Under the pieces are notes generated by a model. That model was not told the origin of the DNA and searched no databases. It saw only the letters and a list, made by a program, of their open reading frames with translations. From NCBI RefSeq assembly GCF_910592395.1, contig NC_088315.1, positions 19,696,219 to 19,760,218 of the forward strand: a stretch of DNA of 64,000 nt. Direction: 5' to 3'. The stretch comes from Lineus longissimus (Eukaryota > Nemertea > Pilidiophora > Heteronemertea > Lineidae). Shown one piece after another: positions 23,674-37,317 of the stretch. Each line of letters opens with the position of its first letter. Within the stretch, counting starts at the first letter, position 1. The translations under genes and the position numbers were made by a program.

Positions 23674-23940
23674 GTTTGCGAAAATTCTGCAAGGAAAGAA
23701 AATGAAAATTTTTGAATGTATTTCACGGGTCAGGTCACAGGCGTTTGTGAGGAGCTGGGATCGAGGGACTATTTTTCCGTTCACACCACCAACCATGCAC
23801 AATGTAAATTATGTACAGCGAATGTACACACCGGGATTAAAAAGTAAAGAAAGGTTGCAACCAAACTAGGCACCCAAATCGACCCAACAAAATCACCCTC
23901 CAGTATTATGATAGTCCAAATCCCTCATAACGGCGTCAGT

Positions 23941-24063
23941 GAGTTTTCGCAAATCACCGAAACGCCAACGCGAACGCCTGTCCCATTGTTCGATATCATG
24001 ATCAGGAGGTCAAACAATGGAATAATCGTTCGCGCTGGCGTTTCGGGGGATTTGCGAAAACTC
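23941..24063. repeat. 123-bp foldback in the intron of peptide gene 2
   Basis: Same arms and spacing as the copy at 13779-13901. Confidence 0.85.
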
Positions 24064-24846
24064 CCTATCTACAACTTCGAAGCTGGCATGCATTAATTGA
24101 TGCGTCATAAATTTACAGATTGATCACTGCGTCTTTAATTTACAAATTGTTGCGTAACTTTGATAAAATTGCAAAAAAGTCGGATCCAAACGTAAGTCCT
24201 CCGGTTCTCTACATCGCTTTCATCTCAGACCAATGTACCTCATCCCTGCATTTCATTATCGAGAACGGAGTGTATTGAAAACCTCTGGTTATGCGAGTAT
24301 GTAAAAAAGAGATAAAAAGAGAATTCCGTACTTCGACAAAATGCCCCTTATCTGATTCAACTCTATAGAACTGCAGCGCTTAAGTTTATCTTTGGTATGA
24401 TATAAAAACCCCGACTATCTGAGTTCAGGAAAAGATTTGCCATCATTTTGAAAAAGACAAATTTTCTAGAATTTCTCAAGTTAAAAATTCTTAGTTTTAT
24501 CAAGTCTTGCTGTTGATTACACGAGATGCTAAAAAACCCAAGAGAATCGCAGACACTTTCTCCGATGGTTGCTAACCCACCGACAACTTCGTCGCGAGTG
24601 AATCCAGCTTTAGATTGAAGCCAACCTCTAGATTGGAGCCTTAGATGGACTGTATTTAACTCACAGTTTTCTCATCGTGGCGAGGCTATGCCAGGACACC
24701 AAGAGAGATGTGTTCTGGTTTTCATGCGCAGTTTGAAACGATCGGTGATATTCTTAGCCTTGGCTCGGAGAGGTGACAACCCTCGGAGAAGTTGTTGCTG
24801 GATCCCCGGGGTAAATAAATCAAATCGACAATTAACATGGACTTAC

Positions 24847-24925
24847 CTGTTTGTCTGTACGAGGTCTGGAGATATCTTGAAGTCGAAGTTTCGAATGAAG
24901 TTTCTGGTGAAGCAAGGGGTTTATA
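24847..24925 (-). promoter_or_regulatory. TATA promoter and exon 1 of peptide gene 2
   Basis: TATAAA at 24925-24920, initiator A inferred at 24896, donor CAG|GTAAGT at 24847/24846. It differs from copy 1 by AGAAC for CGGAC just upstream of the TATA box. Confidence 0.75.
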
Positions 24926-25529
24926 AAGGCGGGAGAACAAAGCGCGTTGTGAGCCATCTGGCGATGGCAAATTGGCCAATTAGACCATCGATGAGTTTAT
25001 CAACATCATCATTATAAACCAGACAAAGCCAATTGTAATTATTTAAAGTAGCTTTTAGGATGATAAGTTAAGTACTTATGTGAAGTGTTCACGCCTTGGC
25101 CCAATGCCGGCAATGCAACACGTACTCGCAATTGTTGATTCACTTCATACAGATCAGATATTTATCAATTACAAATTTCAAATTTTTAACGAACGCGTGA
25201 TCTTCAATGTCATCTGGACTGTCGATGTAAATGACTGCGTGGATAATCAGCGAGTTTTCGATTAAAACAGGAGGGCCCTTATCAAACCTTGGAAGGTGTA
25301 ATTACAACGTCCTAAACTAACTTAATGAGGCAACTATCGTGGTGCTTTAAATTGACTCTTCAATTCAATTCTGAACAAGGGAAGGAATGTTTCATCTGAT
25401 CATTCCATTAATGCCACTCGTTTGCTGCACGTTCATCTGTCCTTCTTGCTGACCTCCATGGTGTACCATTGTTTTTGCCCAGTGACCTTTCTAGGTCTAC
25501 CGCTATCTCGATCTCAAAAAATGCCAGGA

Positions 25530-26445
25530 AATCAGTAAATCAGTCTGAAAATTACCGGGACATTGCCCTTGGCAGTATTATTGGTAAGGTATTTATTATA
25601 TCATTCTTGTGAGATACAGGGATATTCTTACCTCCAGTGACTGTCAATTTGGATTCATAAATGGTCTTTCGACAACTTCTTGTAGCTTTGTTACGGAAGA
25701 GGTGATAAGATATTACATCAATATTGATTCCCCAGTGTATTCTGTTAATGGTGGACGCATCCAAGGCATTCGATTGTGTCAACTTTATCAAGTTATTCAG
25801 GATATTGCAGCGCAAGGGATTGTGCCCCTTATTTCACGTTTTCAGCGACTTTGTGTACCACCCAGAGAGTGAATATTAGGTGGGAAGATTACACCTTCCC
25901 CTCATTTACTGTTTCAAATGGAGTCATACAGGGGGGAGTGTTGTCTCCGATTCTTTTCAACCTATACATAGGGGAACTTCTCGAGAAGCTGTAGAGTTCA
26001 AAAGTAGGGTGCCATGTAGGCCATTATTTCGCTGGAGCATTTGCGTATGCCGACGACGTTATCATTATTGCTCTGTCGCTTTGGGCTCTGCGACAACTGC
26101 TCAAATCTTGGATGACTATTCTAAAGAGTAAAAGATCAAGTTCAATGCTGGAAAATCTAAACTGCTAGTTTTTGGCACAAGGAATGTAGAAGACTTTGTG
26201 GTCCGCGTGACATGACCCCTAGTTTACATGAAATACATCTCGGGATTCCTATAGGGCCAAATATAGAGGAAGAAAGAATTGAAACAACAATATCTGACAT
26301 GTACAAACCTACAAATGTATTATTAGCGCAGTTTCAATATGCCTCTACTGTGGTGAGATATGCTCTATTCAAGAGTTTTAGTACGTCCCTTTACGGCAGC
26401 CCAATGCTGAATTTGGCTCACCACTCATTGTCAATATCGGGGAAA
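25530..26445 (+). mobile_element. Non-LTR RT fragment without the composite insert (unit 2)
   Basis: Continuous from YRDILTSSDCQFGFINGLST through the motif A region, with a frameshift there, then GVIQGGVLSPILFNLYIGE (motif B), FAYADDV (motif C) and HLGIPIGPN. It reads across ATTACATCAATATTGATTCC, exactly where units 1, 3 and 4 carry 3-4 kb of extra DNA. Confidence 0.75.
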
Positions 26446-26499
26446 CACCAGTCCAGTCAAAACCATCTGTAAAGGACCTTGGCTTTAGTCTTGACTGAC

Positions 26500-27080
26500 G
26501 CTGTCAATGAGAGACAATGTTAACAATGTCTGTAAGGCAGCTTCTTTTGCTATCTGGCGAATCGGTAGTATTCGTCACCTACTCGACCAACAGTCAACCG
26601 AACAGCTAGTCCATGCTTATATAACATCTCGGCTGGACTATTGTAACAGCTTGCTGTTCCGCCTCCTGACGCGTACATCAACAGACTACAATTAATCCAA
26701 AACTCAGCTGCTAGGCTTGTTGTGCGTGTCAGGAAGTATGACCACATCACCCTGGTTTTAAAGATGCTCCACTGGCTGCCAGTCAAACAAAAATGTGTTT
26801 TCAAATTTCTGCTCTTAGCATAGAAATGTTTTAATGGACTTGCACCAAAATACCTTTGCGACCTTTTTGGTTGCCCACCAGCCAGCACGACCTTTACGTT
26901 CCTCGTCAATGGGGGCTGATCGTTCCTCCTCGTTACAAAACACAGTTCTACGGTGCTAGGGCGTACTCAGTCGCCGCTCCCCTTTGTGGAACGATCTGCC
27001 CCCACATATCAGGTGTGCTGGTTCGGTGGACAGCTTCAAGGTTTCACTGAAACGTAGTGCGCTATGCACTTTTATTATTA
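26500..27080 (+). mobile_element. CR1/L2-like LINE 3' end (unit 2)
   Basis: Same C-terminal RT region as in unit 1 with the same frameshifts. The tail is shortened (TTTCACTGAAACGTAGTGCG then TATGCACTTTTATTATTATT) and it lacks unit 1's private segment. Confidence 0.7.
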
Positions 27081-27239
27081 TTCATTATTTACTTATGAAA
27101 GTCAGAGATCTGCCCACAGACGATCTGCTGCCCGCAAGTACCATCTGTGTGCATAACTTGAGAAATTTATTTGAAGATTTTGTGGAATTATGTATGAAGT
27201 TGATGAGACGTCTTTCAAGGGTTATCATGATGTCATAAT

Positions 27240-27990
27240 CATCAAGGACAGCGGGGACAAGGTAATTGTGGGTTGAGGGTGAAATACCCAGAACCCTACG
27301 CACACGTTTCCTCCACGCAGTGTATACACACTGTATATGGGACCACCGCGGTGATCCCAAAACGGTTTCGCAACCTAGACAGCAGTATGTCCTGATCAAT
27401 GGTGTCGAAGGCGGCCGAGAGGTCGAGGAGCATCAGCACAACCTCCTTGCCTTGCTCGAGTGCCATAAGCAGGTCGTTAACCACGTGCAACAAAGCAGTT
27501 TCAGAGCTGTGCCCCTTTCTGTAGGCAGATTGCACCCGTGGGTAAATGCCGCTTCAGTTGACGTGTGCGATAAGCTGCTCCGCCACGACTAAGTTCTCGA
27601 CTACCTTCGACACGAAAGATATGTTAGAGACTGGGCGGTAATTGCTCGGAATGTCACAGTCAAGTGATGGCTTTTTAAGCAAAGGAATCACAAGGTCTTT
27701 TTTGAAGCAAGTTGGCACCACACCCGATTGCAACGAAGCGTTCGTCAGCTTTGCAAGAAATGGTGCAAAGTCAGTTTCAAAGTCTTTTAGCAGAGATGTC
27801 GGCAAAGGGTCAAGCTCACAGGTGGTTGATATCAGACGTTTTAGAATACGGGTCACTTCGGCCGTTGAAATACTGGAGAATTGCGTCAGTTCACTGCCAG
27901 TGAAGGTCGGTACACCAACAGGGTTTGTAGAATCGTCATCTCCAAAACCAGACCGAATCTTCAAGATTTCTCGTGGAAAAAAACAGCAAA
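27240..27990 (-). mobile_element. CR1/L2-like RT fragment, minus strand (unit 2)
   Basis: Longer version of the fragment in unit 1. An upstream part (STTCELDPLPTSLLKDF) leads into NYRPVSNISFVSKVVE, and a frameshift separates this from QSAYRKGHSSETALLHVV and [13 protein letters not shown]. It is a pseudogene. Confidence 0.75.
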
Positions 27991-27999
27991 CTGATCGGC

Positions 28000-29335
28000 A
28001 AGTTCAGGGCATAGAGTGTCAAGAATAGATCTGGTCAGGAGAAGGAAGTTTACACCACTATGGAATATACCGGGCTTGCCAAACAGGGCAAAAATACTAC
28101 CCTCTTTGGCGAGCCGGAGAGGTTACAACATGTTGGCCAATCAGAGAGCAGTGACGTCATATTCGAATTTATATGCGCATATTTAACAATGGCCGACTTC
28201 CCGCTCTCGATTCAATTTCTGTTACTAAACTCGGGTTTTGGTCAATAATCCATGAAGAAGCATGTACATGTACATGACTGTATGGATTTACAAAAAAAGT
28301 CATAAACATGGTTTGACTGATAAGCATGTTAAATGCATTAGTGTGCATTTAAGGCGTTTCACTGTAACTCCAGTGTTGCTTACCGTGTTGCCACGAATGA
28401 TAATGAGCTCCTGGATGGTTGAATATGCATGAGTTCGGCTCTCCATCTAGGGCAGAAAAAAGGCGCTGTTTGGTGAGCCGGGCTTGCCAAATAGTCGCTT
28501 CCCTTTCTTTATCAATATTTTGTAAAATTTGTCACAGCACTGCACTTCCACACCATGCACCATTTCATGTATTGATTGTACTCAGTCTCTGTTGAGTACG
28601 AATAAACATACTATATCTATACGCATACATTTATATATATCATCTTTTAATTGCCAGACCTAAGCATCGCGGTATTTCTAAATTATAAGGCAAAGTCGTA
28701 CAACAGCCTGGGTACATCCCCAACAGTTGTCGAAAACAGCGGACGGTACGCATTGCTGCACACAGAGGCCAAAAGTGTACTCGGGCTTTAGTTGTACCGG
28801 TTTCCTTTACATAATCTTTACTTTCAGACTGAGTGTTCAATTGACGCCAGTTACTGTCGTCTGACACAATTCTAAACGCCTCAACGAAAGTATTTTCCCC
28901 TGTTAATGATCGGCCAGGTTTTGTAAAGTATACACAGCATTGAACATTTCCGGATATCACCGCTAGGCTTAAAGGTGGACTATAGGAAGGAGAACAGGGG
29001 CTAATGCAGCCATATTGAAGTAACAAGTATACACAGTAAGGGCCCTTGGCCATGTCAGACTTAAGCACTAAATACATCACTCGTACAAGCGTGAATCATT
29101 TCGACCTACTGTGAAATGTGAGAGACCCCTGTAGGCGGCTTTGTGTAACTTTATCTTGCCTGCCTAGCTGCTGCCTATATTGTCCCTTTAATATATACAG
29201 GAAGTTCACAGTTAAATGGTTTTCCTCTAAATTTTTCCAAGTCCAATTCTAGGCCCACAAGGGGCACGTTAAACTAGGCAAAATCTTAGGGTAGTGAACC
29301 GGTCCTTAGCTCACACAAGATGGCCTAATAAAATC
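28000..29335. other. Segment private to unit 2
   Basis: No convincing gene. A 146-codon minus-strand frame (29080-28640) is open but has no recognisable domain. Part of it (about 28646-28745) recurs at 52249-52445, so it is more likely a dispersed repeat than a gene. The segment includes two stretches mentioning GGGCTTGCCAAA (28070 and 28480). Confidence 0.4.
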
Positions 29336-30686
29336 GCTAAAGCATCCTCTGAACATGAAAAATGAGATCCTGGCGTTAAAGTAAGTAGTATTTGGAACAC
29401 GAAGACCGACTCATCTCCATGGAAACGGCCGGCTTTTTTGGTGGTGGTTGGGGGGGAGGGGTGGGGGTACAAAGTGGCGAGTTTTATCCTCGTCGATTGG
29501 GGTCTGATCGATCGTTTTCTCGCGCCTGTGATGACATGCTGCAACGGTAGTGGCAGAGAGAAAACACTCGATCTGATTGGAAAATGGACGCACACTGTGA
29601 AGGTATCTGTATTTTGGAAACGACGAATCTTCAATTTTCTTTCACAGCTGTTTGGACAGATCCTGTCTTTGTGGCGCACATGACCTTTGGTGGGTAGTGT
29701 TGAAGGACAATCTCCCAATGAGAGGATTGCCATTTGCCTCCGAGTAAGAAAACGCTGGTACAGGGTACTAGTAGCACTGAGGAATCGTTACTTATTGCAA
29801 GGCTAGGAGATTGGTTGAGATCTCACAGTAAGTGCCCCAGACGCATGCCGTTTCCTTGAATCTGAATGGGTCTGTCTTGTTCAAAATACTATTTTCTCAA
29901 CGTCATGATCTTAGTTCAATGTACAGGGGATGCTTTGGTGATTTTATGATGCCATCTTCTGTGACTTCGGACAAAGTCACCAATCCGGTTGGGCCTTATA
30001 CGCGAACATACCTCAAAGCTCTGGGGCGAGATCGAGGGCGAATTTCCTTGGTTCGTGTTCTGGCCCATACTAGTAAAAAAAGCTGTGATCGGGTACACTT
30101 TTAGCATAATCTCCTTTACATAGTATATGAGCCTGTTCCTTAGGCCCTATAGTAGGGAAATTTTGGTGTGGTTTTCGACCGTTTGTGGGATCGAGCCAGG
30201 TGGTGTCAAAAGGTGGCGCTCCCTATTGGTAAAAAAACCAATTAGTTGCCTTGAATAAGCCATGGAGACCTTCCCTACAAAAAAATGTGTAGGTTCTTGT
30301 TATCAATGTCAGTAATTTGGTGTCTGAATCAATCCGGGACATGGCTTACATCCCATGTCAAGGGCAAGTCTGACGTCACCAACGCCCGGATGTGTCCACT
30401 GCACTGGCTAGTGAGACCCGAGGGAGCGATGTACATGGAAATGTACCAAAATGGCCGCCAGCCGAGTAATTCTGGTGATAGTGAAATAATATCAAACAAA
30501 GTTAATTTTCATAGTTATTGCCAGCATTTGCGATTTAATTTTTACTCGTATCGATACGAACATTTAATAAGCAACGACAGTAAAAGAGAAATAGAGTCCA
30601 TTTCCGTGTAGTCGATTCCGGTGCGTCAGGTTTCTGTGGATTACTCCATGTCACATCGTGGTTTATCAACCTCTCAAAAGACCGTG

Positions 30687-30890
30687 CTAGCAGTTTGCAT
30701 GATTAGGGTGGTGATGGCAACAATGGTGGTCATGGGCAGGGCAGCAGTTATGGGCGCTAGGATGGTGTAAGCAACAATGGGCGTCGTGACAGTGGTGTAA
30801 TAGACCTTTGCCCTTTCCCCCATGTCGATCTCCCGTAACACACATCACCGCTACCACCAGCAGAAGTATCATGCATGCAACTCGTGCCAT
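30687..30890 (-). CDS. His/Cys-rich secreted peptide, copy 3 (67 aa)
   Basis: Start at ATG 30890; exon 2 begins at 30903. The signal peptide is identical to copy 1 through MCVT, followed by GDRHGGKGKGLLHHC instead of VQASEGNGLLHHC. The mature part has 8 Cys and 15 His and only two repeat units (HCCLHHPSAHNCCP and HCCHHHPNHANC). Exon 1 is inferred at about 32415-32366. The intron lacks a block present in units 1, 2 and 4 (joined at GTACTTGCCAACCC). This is the second peptide type. Confidence 0.8.
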   Translation of the reverse strand: MARVACMILLLVVAVMCVTGDRHGGKGKGLLHHCHDAHCCLHHPSAHNCCPAHDHHCCHHHPNHANC

Positions 30891-31158
30891 GTTTGCGAAA
30901 ATTCTGCAAGGAAAGAAAAATGAAAAATTTTGAATGTATTTCACGGGTCAGGTCACAGGCGTTGGTGAGGGGCTGGGATCGAGGGACTATTTTTCCGTTC
31001 ACACCACCAACCATGCACAATGTAAATTATGTACAGCGAATGTACACACCGGCATTACAAAGTAAAGAAAGGTTGCAACCAAACTAGGCACTCAAATCGA
31101 CCCCACAAAATCACCCTCTAGTATTATGATAGTCCAAATCACTCATAACGGCGTCAGT

Positions 31159-31281
31159 GAGTTTTCGCAAATCACCGAAACGCCAACGCGAACGCCTGTC
31201 CCATTGTTCGATATCATGATCAGGAGGTCAAACAATGGAATAATCGTTCGCGCTGGCGTTTCGGGGGATTTGCGAAAACTC
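31159..31281. repeat. 123-bp foldback in the intron of peptide gene 3
   Basis: Same foldback as in units 1, 2, 4 and 5, with unchanged arms. Confidence 0.85.
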
Positions 31282-32365
31282 CCTATCTACAACTTCGAAG
31301 CTGGCATGCACTAATTGATGCGTCATAAATTTACAGATTGATCACTGCGTCTTTAATTTACAAATTGTTGCGTAACTTTGATAAAATTGCAAAAAAGTCA
31401 GATCCAAACGTAAGTCCTCCGGTTCTCTACATCGCTTTCATCTCAGTCCCATGTACCTTGTCCCTGCATTCTTTCAATCCCACGTCATTATCGAGAACGG
31501 AGTGTATTGAAACCATCTGGTTATGCGAGTTTGTGAAAAAGAGATAAAAAGAGAATTCCGTACTTGCCAACCCACCGACAACTTCGTCGCGAGTGAATCC
31601 AGCTTTAGATTGAAGCCAAACTCTAGATTGGAGCCTTAGATGGACTGTATTTAACTCACAGTTTTCTCATCGTGGCGAGGCTATGCCAGGACACCAAGAG
31701 AGCTGCGTTCTGGTTTTCATGTGGAGTTTGAAACTCTGTTTTCGGCGTCTTAACTACAAAACACTGAGATACATGTTGTCTGATCCGGGAAGCGCAATTT
31801 GCTTTCTTTTAAATACTGAAGACTGAGATGCAACAGTAGTCTAAAATTTAAAGGTGTTCGTTCACATACATTTACTATTGGTCCAACTATATCTAGTTCC
31901 TTTTTCTAACGCCAGCCGACATCCGTCAGCCATAATGCATGATAAATGCATGCATGCTTCCGTGTTATTGGTATGCAATTGGGGTATGATGTTTCCCGAT
32001 TGCTCGGTGTTATGTGTACACTGGCTTTGTCATGCAAATACAACAAGGTATGTGTATTGTTTCAATCATCCCAAATCTGTCAAAAACGACGAGAGCCGGC
32101 GCCGGATTGGCGTTTGACATTTTCATGGAAACGGCCAACAAAGTAAACCATCGGTGTGAGCCAAAAAGAATGCCTGTTTCTATTTGTTCTGCATAGCCTC
32201 AAGACAACCAGGGGACTGATATACGATATACAGTCCAAAATGGTCTATATCTTAAGCTATCGGTGATATTGTTAGCCTTGGCTCGGAGAGGTGACAACCC
32301 TCGGAGAAGTTGTTGCTTGATCCCCCGGAGTAAATAAATCAAATTGACAAATAACATGGACTTAC

Positions 32366-32444
32366 CTGTTTGTCTGTACGAGGTCTGGAGATATCTTGAA
32401 GTCGAAGTTTCGAATGAAGTTTCTGGTGAAGCAAGGGGTTTATA
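32366..32444 (-). promoter_or_regulatory. TATA promoter and exon 1 of peptide gene 3
   Basis: TATAAA at 32444-32439, initiator A inferred at 32415, donor CAG|GTAAGT at 32366/32365. One C-to-T type change lies next to the TATA box (AAAGGTGG on the plus strand). Confidence 0.75.
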
Positions 32445-33064
32445 AAGGTGGGAGAACAAAGCGCGTTGTGAGCCATCTGGCGATGGCAAATTGGCCAATT
32501 AGACCATCGATGAGTTTATCAACATCATCATTATAAACTAGACAAAAAAAATTGAAATTATTTAAAGTAGCTTTTATGATTAAGTAAAGTACTTATGTGA
32601 AGTGATCATGCCTTTGCGCAATGCCGGCAATGCAACACGTACTCGCAATTATTGATTCACTTCATGCAGATCTACGTGTACCGGCGTTGTGTGTATCATC
32701 AGGTATAGAACAACTCAAAATAACCCCATAAATATGTGGTTTTTAAATCGCATTGTCGATGTAAATGACTGCGTGGATAATCAGCGAGTTTTCGATCAAA
32801 ACATGAGGGCCCTTAACAAACATGGAAGATGTAATTACAACATCCTAAACTAACTTAATGAGGCAACTATCGTGGTGCTTTAAATTGACTCTTCAATTCA
32901 ATTCTGAACAAGGGAAGGAATGTTTCATCTGATCACTCCATTGATGCCACTCGTATGCTGCACGTTCATCTGTCCTTCTTGCTGACCTCCATGGTGTACC
33001 ATAGTTTTTGCCCAGTAACCTTTCTAGGTCTACCGCTATCGCGATCCAAAAAAATGCCAGGAAA

Positions 33065-33253
33065 TCAGTAAATCAGTCTGAAAATTACCGGGACATTGCC
33101 CTTGGCAGTATTATTGGTAAGGTACTTGATTATATTATTCTTGTGAGATACAGGGATATTCTTACCTCCAGTGACTGTCAATTTGGATTCATAAATGGTC
33201 TTTCGACAACTTCTTGTAGCTTTGTTACGGAAGAGGTGATAAGATATTACATC
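33065..33253 (+). mobile_element. Non-LTR RT fragment, 5' part (unit 3)
   Basis: Frame NYRDIALGSIIGKVLDYIIL followed by RYRDILTSSDCQFGF, cut off by the composite insert. This copy is the least damaged of the upstream parts. Confidence 0.7.
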
Positions 33254-36200
33254 CATATCATAATACTATAAGGCGGCTCGATAAAGTGCCATTTGGGGGT
33301 AGTGTTTCTTCTCGAAATTTTGCACGTTTGCAGGTGATATGTTATCCTGATGCAACGTTATGTTTATTTTCGGAAATTTACTTCAGCGGAGCAGTAATGA
33401 GGGATTTTTAATCGGACACTGTCAATTCTCCTTACTACTCACAGAAGCCAAGTCATAGCTGTTTAGTTATGCAGGGGCTTAATCAATTACCTGCACTCCC
33501 TGTGGGGTGGCTAACATTACCTGTTGAACGGCTGGCTGTAGGGGGATGATTGGAACAGCCTGTACCTGTTGACCTGCTGAACTAAGGTTAGTGTTATTTT
33601 CAATCCACGATTGCAGGTCACATAATGTTCGAGATTTCGCGGGGAAAGAAATTGTAAACAAACGTATGTGTGCAGTTCAAATGTAAACAAAAATGTATTT
33701 TTGGTACTTTCGGTTGCTGGACTTGGGTTTTCCCGCAGTAAGGACCTGGGGTCAAATTGGTGGTCTATTTATATGAGTGCTGTGTTAGCCAGAGCTAGCC
33801 CTTGATTATGAAGGGATTTTCAAATGAAGGTTACCATGGTCTGTTTATGTGCTCACCACAGCTTTCAATAATTGATCTGAAGAGGCGCGCTGAACCTGAA
33901 ATGGCCTTATCAAGGAGCTGCTCACGGTGCTGAACATCTAGCTTGCCTGTCGAGTAAGTGCCTTGCCCGAGACCTGGCTACATGAAGGAGGAGCACGCAT
34001 TTTAAAGTTATAGTAGTGATAGTGCAATTGGTTCGAGCCATTTGGAGGCCGACATGTGAAGGCCTATCCGGGTACTCCATCTTCTCCGTATAAAAAGGCG
34101 CATATTGCTGACTAAGGAACGAGGCATTGCCTCATCATCTCTATCGGACCAACTGATATACTTTTATATGCACGCATACAGCACACCACAGCTATGTCCG
34201 AGTCTGTGGACAAATGGTTGGTTTAATTTGTCTCTTCGATATGGCTCCTTTGATATTGCATTAGATTTTCATTGCAATTCAATCTATTCAAGGTATAGCC
34301 CATTTGAACCTGCCTGCGCCACGGGTACAATGCTAGCAACTCAATATTTCTATAGATATTTCTTAATATATGGTATATATATAGCTCGGTGATTTTATTG
34401 AAAATGTTTGCAGTTGATTTAAATGTTTGAATGGTTTAAAAACAAAATTTTTCGAAGCGAGGTCAACAGGGTCAAAATAAATAGTTTTTGGCGCCAAAGA
34501 TGTCGGCAATGGCAGATTTGAATTCAGATTCGAGTCGATTCTTTTGGAAGCCGAAAGTGCGGATGCACAGGGCAATTGCGTTTAGAAAGGTCCACCGACT
34601 GATAGTCAAACCATTCCCTGGAGTGCTCGAAAACCTGGAATCAGTGTGTACTTCAGCTTGAAAAGTTCGCGGGTGAAGGGGTTTTCTTCATGATGATATT
34701 GATAATGATAATAATGATGATGGTTTAAGAGCACTGGCGGATCCAGGATCTGGAAGAAGAGGGAGCCTGCACTGCATTTCTCATCAAAATTGCTGCACTA
34801 CAGGTGTGTTCCAAAATATCATGGTCAATTTCAAAGATTCTATAACAATCAGGGGGCGTACCTCTGGTGCACCCCCTTGGATACGCGCCTGATAAATGTT
34901 CATGGATGAAAGTAGAAAGAAAGCTAAAAAAGAAAACGATATAAGACTCGCCAGGGTTTGAAGCTAATTCGAATCCGCGCCTGATAAACGTTCATGGATG
35001 AAAAATGGAAAGAAGACATTTAAAAAAAACGAAAAAATACATTCGCCGGGGTTCGAACCCGTGACCACCCAATCTAAAGCGCAGCGCTTTAACCGCTGAG
35101 CTATCAGGGCGGTCATGTTTGACGTGAGATTTTCGGCAATCTGAAGACAGGCCTTAGGGTACGCGCCATGATTGTGGCTAGGTCACGCTGGCGGAAGAGT
35201 AATTGGGTGCAAATAGTTCCAAGCTAACCGTATTACTCAATATTACTATAGATATTTCTTAATATATCGTATATATATAGCTTGGTGATTTTATTGAAAA
35301 TGTTTGCAGTTGATTTAAATGTTTGAATGGTTTAAAAAGAAAATTTTTAGAAGCGAGGTCAACAGGGTCAAAAGAAATAGTTTTTGGCGCCAATGATGTC
35401 GGCAATGGCAGATTTGAATTAAGATTCGAGTCGATTCTTTTGGAAGCCGAAAGTGCGGATGCACAGGGCAATTGCATTTAGAAAGGTCCACCGACTGATA
35501 GTCAAACCATTCCCTGGAGTGCTCGAAAACCTGGAATCAGTGTGTACTTCAGCTTGAAAAGTTCGCGGGTGAAGGGGTTTTCTTCTTGATGATATTGATA
35601 ATGATAACAATGATGATGGTTAAAGAGCGCTGGCGGATCCAGGAACTGGAAGAAGAGGGAGCGTGCACTGCATTTCTCATCAAAATTGCTGCACTACAGG
35701 TGTGTTCCAAAATATCATGGTCAATTTCAAAGATTCTATAACAATCAGGGGGCGTACCTCTGGTGCACTCCCTTGGATACGCCCCCGATAAACGTTCATG
35801 GATGAAAGTAGAAAGAAAGCTAAAAAAAAGAACGATATAAGATTCGCCAGGGTTTGAATCTAATTCGAATCCGCGCCTGATAAACGTTCATGGATGAAAA
35901 ATGGAAAGAAGACCTTTTAAAAAAAAAAAAAAAAACATTCGCCGGGGTTCGAACCCGTGACCACCCAATCTAAAGGGCAGCGCTCTAACCGCTGAGCTAT
36001 CAGGGCGTTCATGTTGACGTGAGATATTCAGCAATCTGGAATAGGATACGCGAAATGATACGCGCCATGATTGTGGCTAGGTCACGCTGGCGGAAGAGTA
36101 ATTGGGTGCAAATAGTTCCAAGCTAACCGTATAACTCAATATTACTATAGATATTTCTTAATATATCGTATATATATAGCTCGGTGATTTTATTGAAAAT

Positions 36201-37317
36201 GTTTGCAGTTGATTTAAATGTTTGAATGGTTTAAAAAGAAATTTTTTAGAAGCGAGGTCAACAGGGTCAAAAGAAATAGTTTTTGGCGCCAATGATGTCG
36301 GCAATGGCAGATTTGAATTAAGATTCGAGTCGATTCTTTTTGAAGCCGAAAGTGCGGATGCACAGGGCAATTGCATTTAGAAAGCTCCGCCGACTGATAG
36401 TCAAACCATTCCCTGGAGTGCTCGAAAACCTGGAATCAGTGTGTACTTCAGCTTGAAAAGTTCGCGGGTGAAGGGGTTTTCTTCATGATAATATTGATAA
36501 TGATAATAATGATGATGGTTTAAGAGCACTGGTGGATCCAGGAACTGGAAGAAGAGGGAGCGTGCATTGCATTTCTCATCAAAATTGCTGCACTACAGTT
36601 GGGTTCCAAAATTTCATGGTCAATTTCAAAGATTCTATAACAATCAGGGGGCGTACCTCCGGTGCACTCCCTTGGATACGCCCCCGATAAACGTTCATGG
36701 ATGAAAGTAGAAAGAAAGCTAAAAATAAAACGATATAAGATTCGCCAGGGTTTGAATCTAATTCGAATCCGCGCCTGATAAACGTTCATGGATGAAAAAT
36801 GGAAAGAAGACCTTTTAAAAAAACGAAAAAATATACTCGCCGGTTTTCGAACCCGTGACCACCCAATCTAAAGCGTAGCACTCTAACCGCTGAGCTATCA
36901 GGGCGTTCATGTTTTACGTGAGATATTCGGCAATCTGAAGACAGGCCTTAGGGTACGCGCCATGATTGTGGCTAGGTCACGCTGGCGGAAGAGTAATTGG
37001 GTGCGAATACTTCCAAGGTAACCGTATCAATATCATAATACTATAAGGTTGCTCGATAAAGTGCCATTTGGGGGCAGTGTTTCGTCTCGAAATTTTGCAC
37101 GTTTGCAGGTGATATGTTATCCTGATGCAACGTTATGTTTATTTTCGGAAATTTACTTCAGCGGAGCAGTAATGAGGGATTTTTAATCGGACACTGTCAA
37201 TTCTCCTTACCACTCACAGAAGCCAAGTGATATTGCATTAGATTTTCATTGCAATTCAATCTATTCAAGGTATAGTCCATTTGAAACTGCCTGCGCCACG
37301 GGTACAATGCTAGTCAA
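33254..37317. mobile_element. Composite insert with three subrepeats (unit 3)
   Basis: Same insertion point and same terminal direct repeats as the unit 1 insert. It holds three ~0.9-kb subrepeats (from about 34338, 35234 and 36133) with minus-strand tRNA-like heads at 35044-35113, 35941-36009 and 36839-36907. The third head has a decayed B box (GGTTTTCGAA on the plus strand). The 60-codon frame is at 33479-33661. Confidence 0.7.
33479..33661 (-). other. Conserved 60-codon frame inside the composite insert (copy 2)
   Basis: Same frame as 15783-15965 with one Gly-to-Cys type change (TLCDL for TLGDL). Confidence 0.4.

Larger units (their letters stand above)
21804..29340 (-). repeat. Array unit 2
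   Basis: Contains peptide gene 2, a private MITE (22284-22754), an RT fragment without the composite insert, the L2-like 3' end, a longer minus-strand RT fragment and a private segment (28000-29335). It keeps the unoccupied target of the composite insert. Confidence 0.8.

Noticed and set aside
28640-29080. 146-codon minus-strand frame as a host gene
   Set aside because: No recognisable domain, and part of it recurs at 52249-52445 as a broken repeat.
30285-30611. 108-codon plus-strand frame repeated in units 3-5
   Set aside because: Antisense to the 3' UTR/downstream region of the peptide gene and broken in units 1-2. It is open in several units only because they are near-identical copies.
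30757-31020. 87-codon minus-strand frame overlapping peptide gene 3 in another frame
   Set aside because: It starts upstream of the exon 2 acceptor and lacks the signal peptide and Cys/His pattern.
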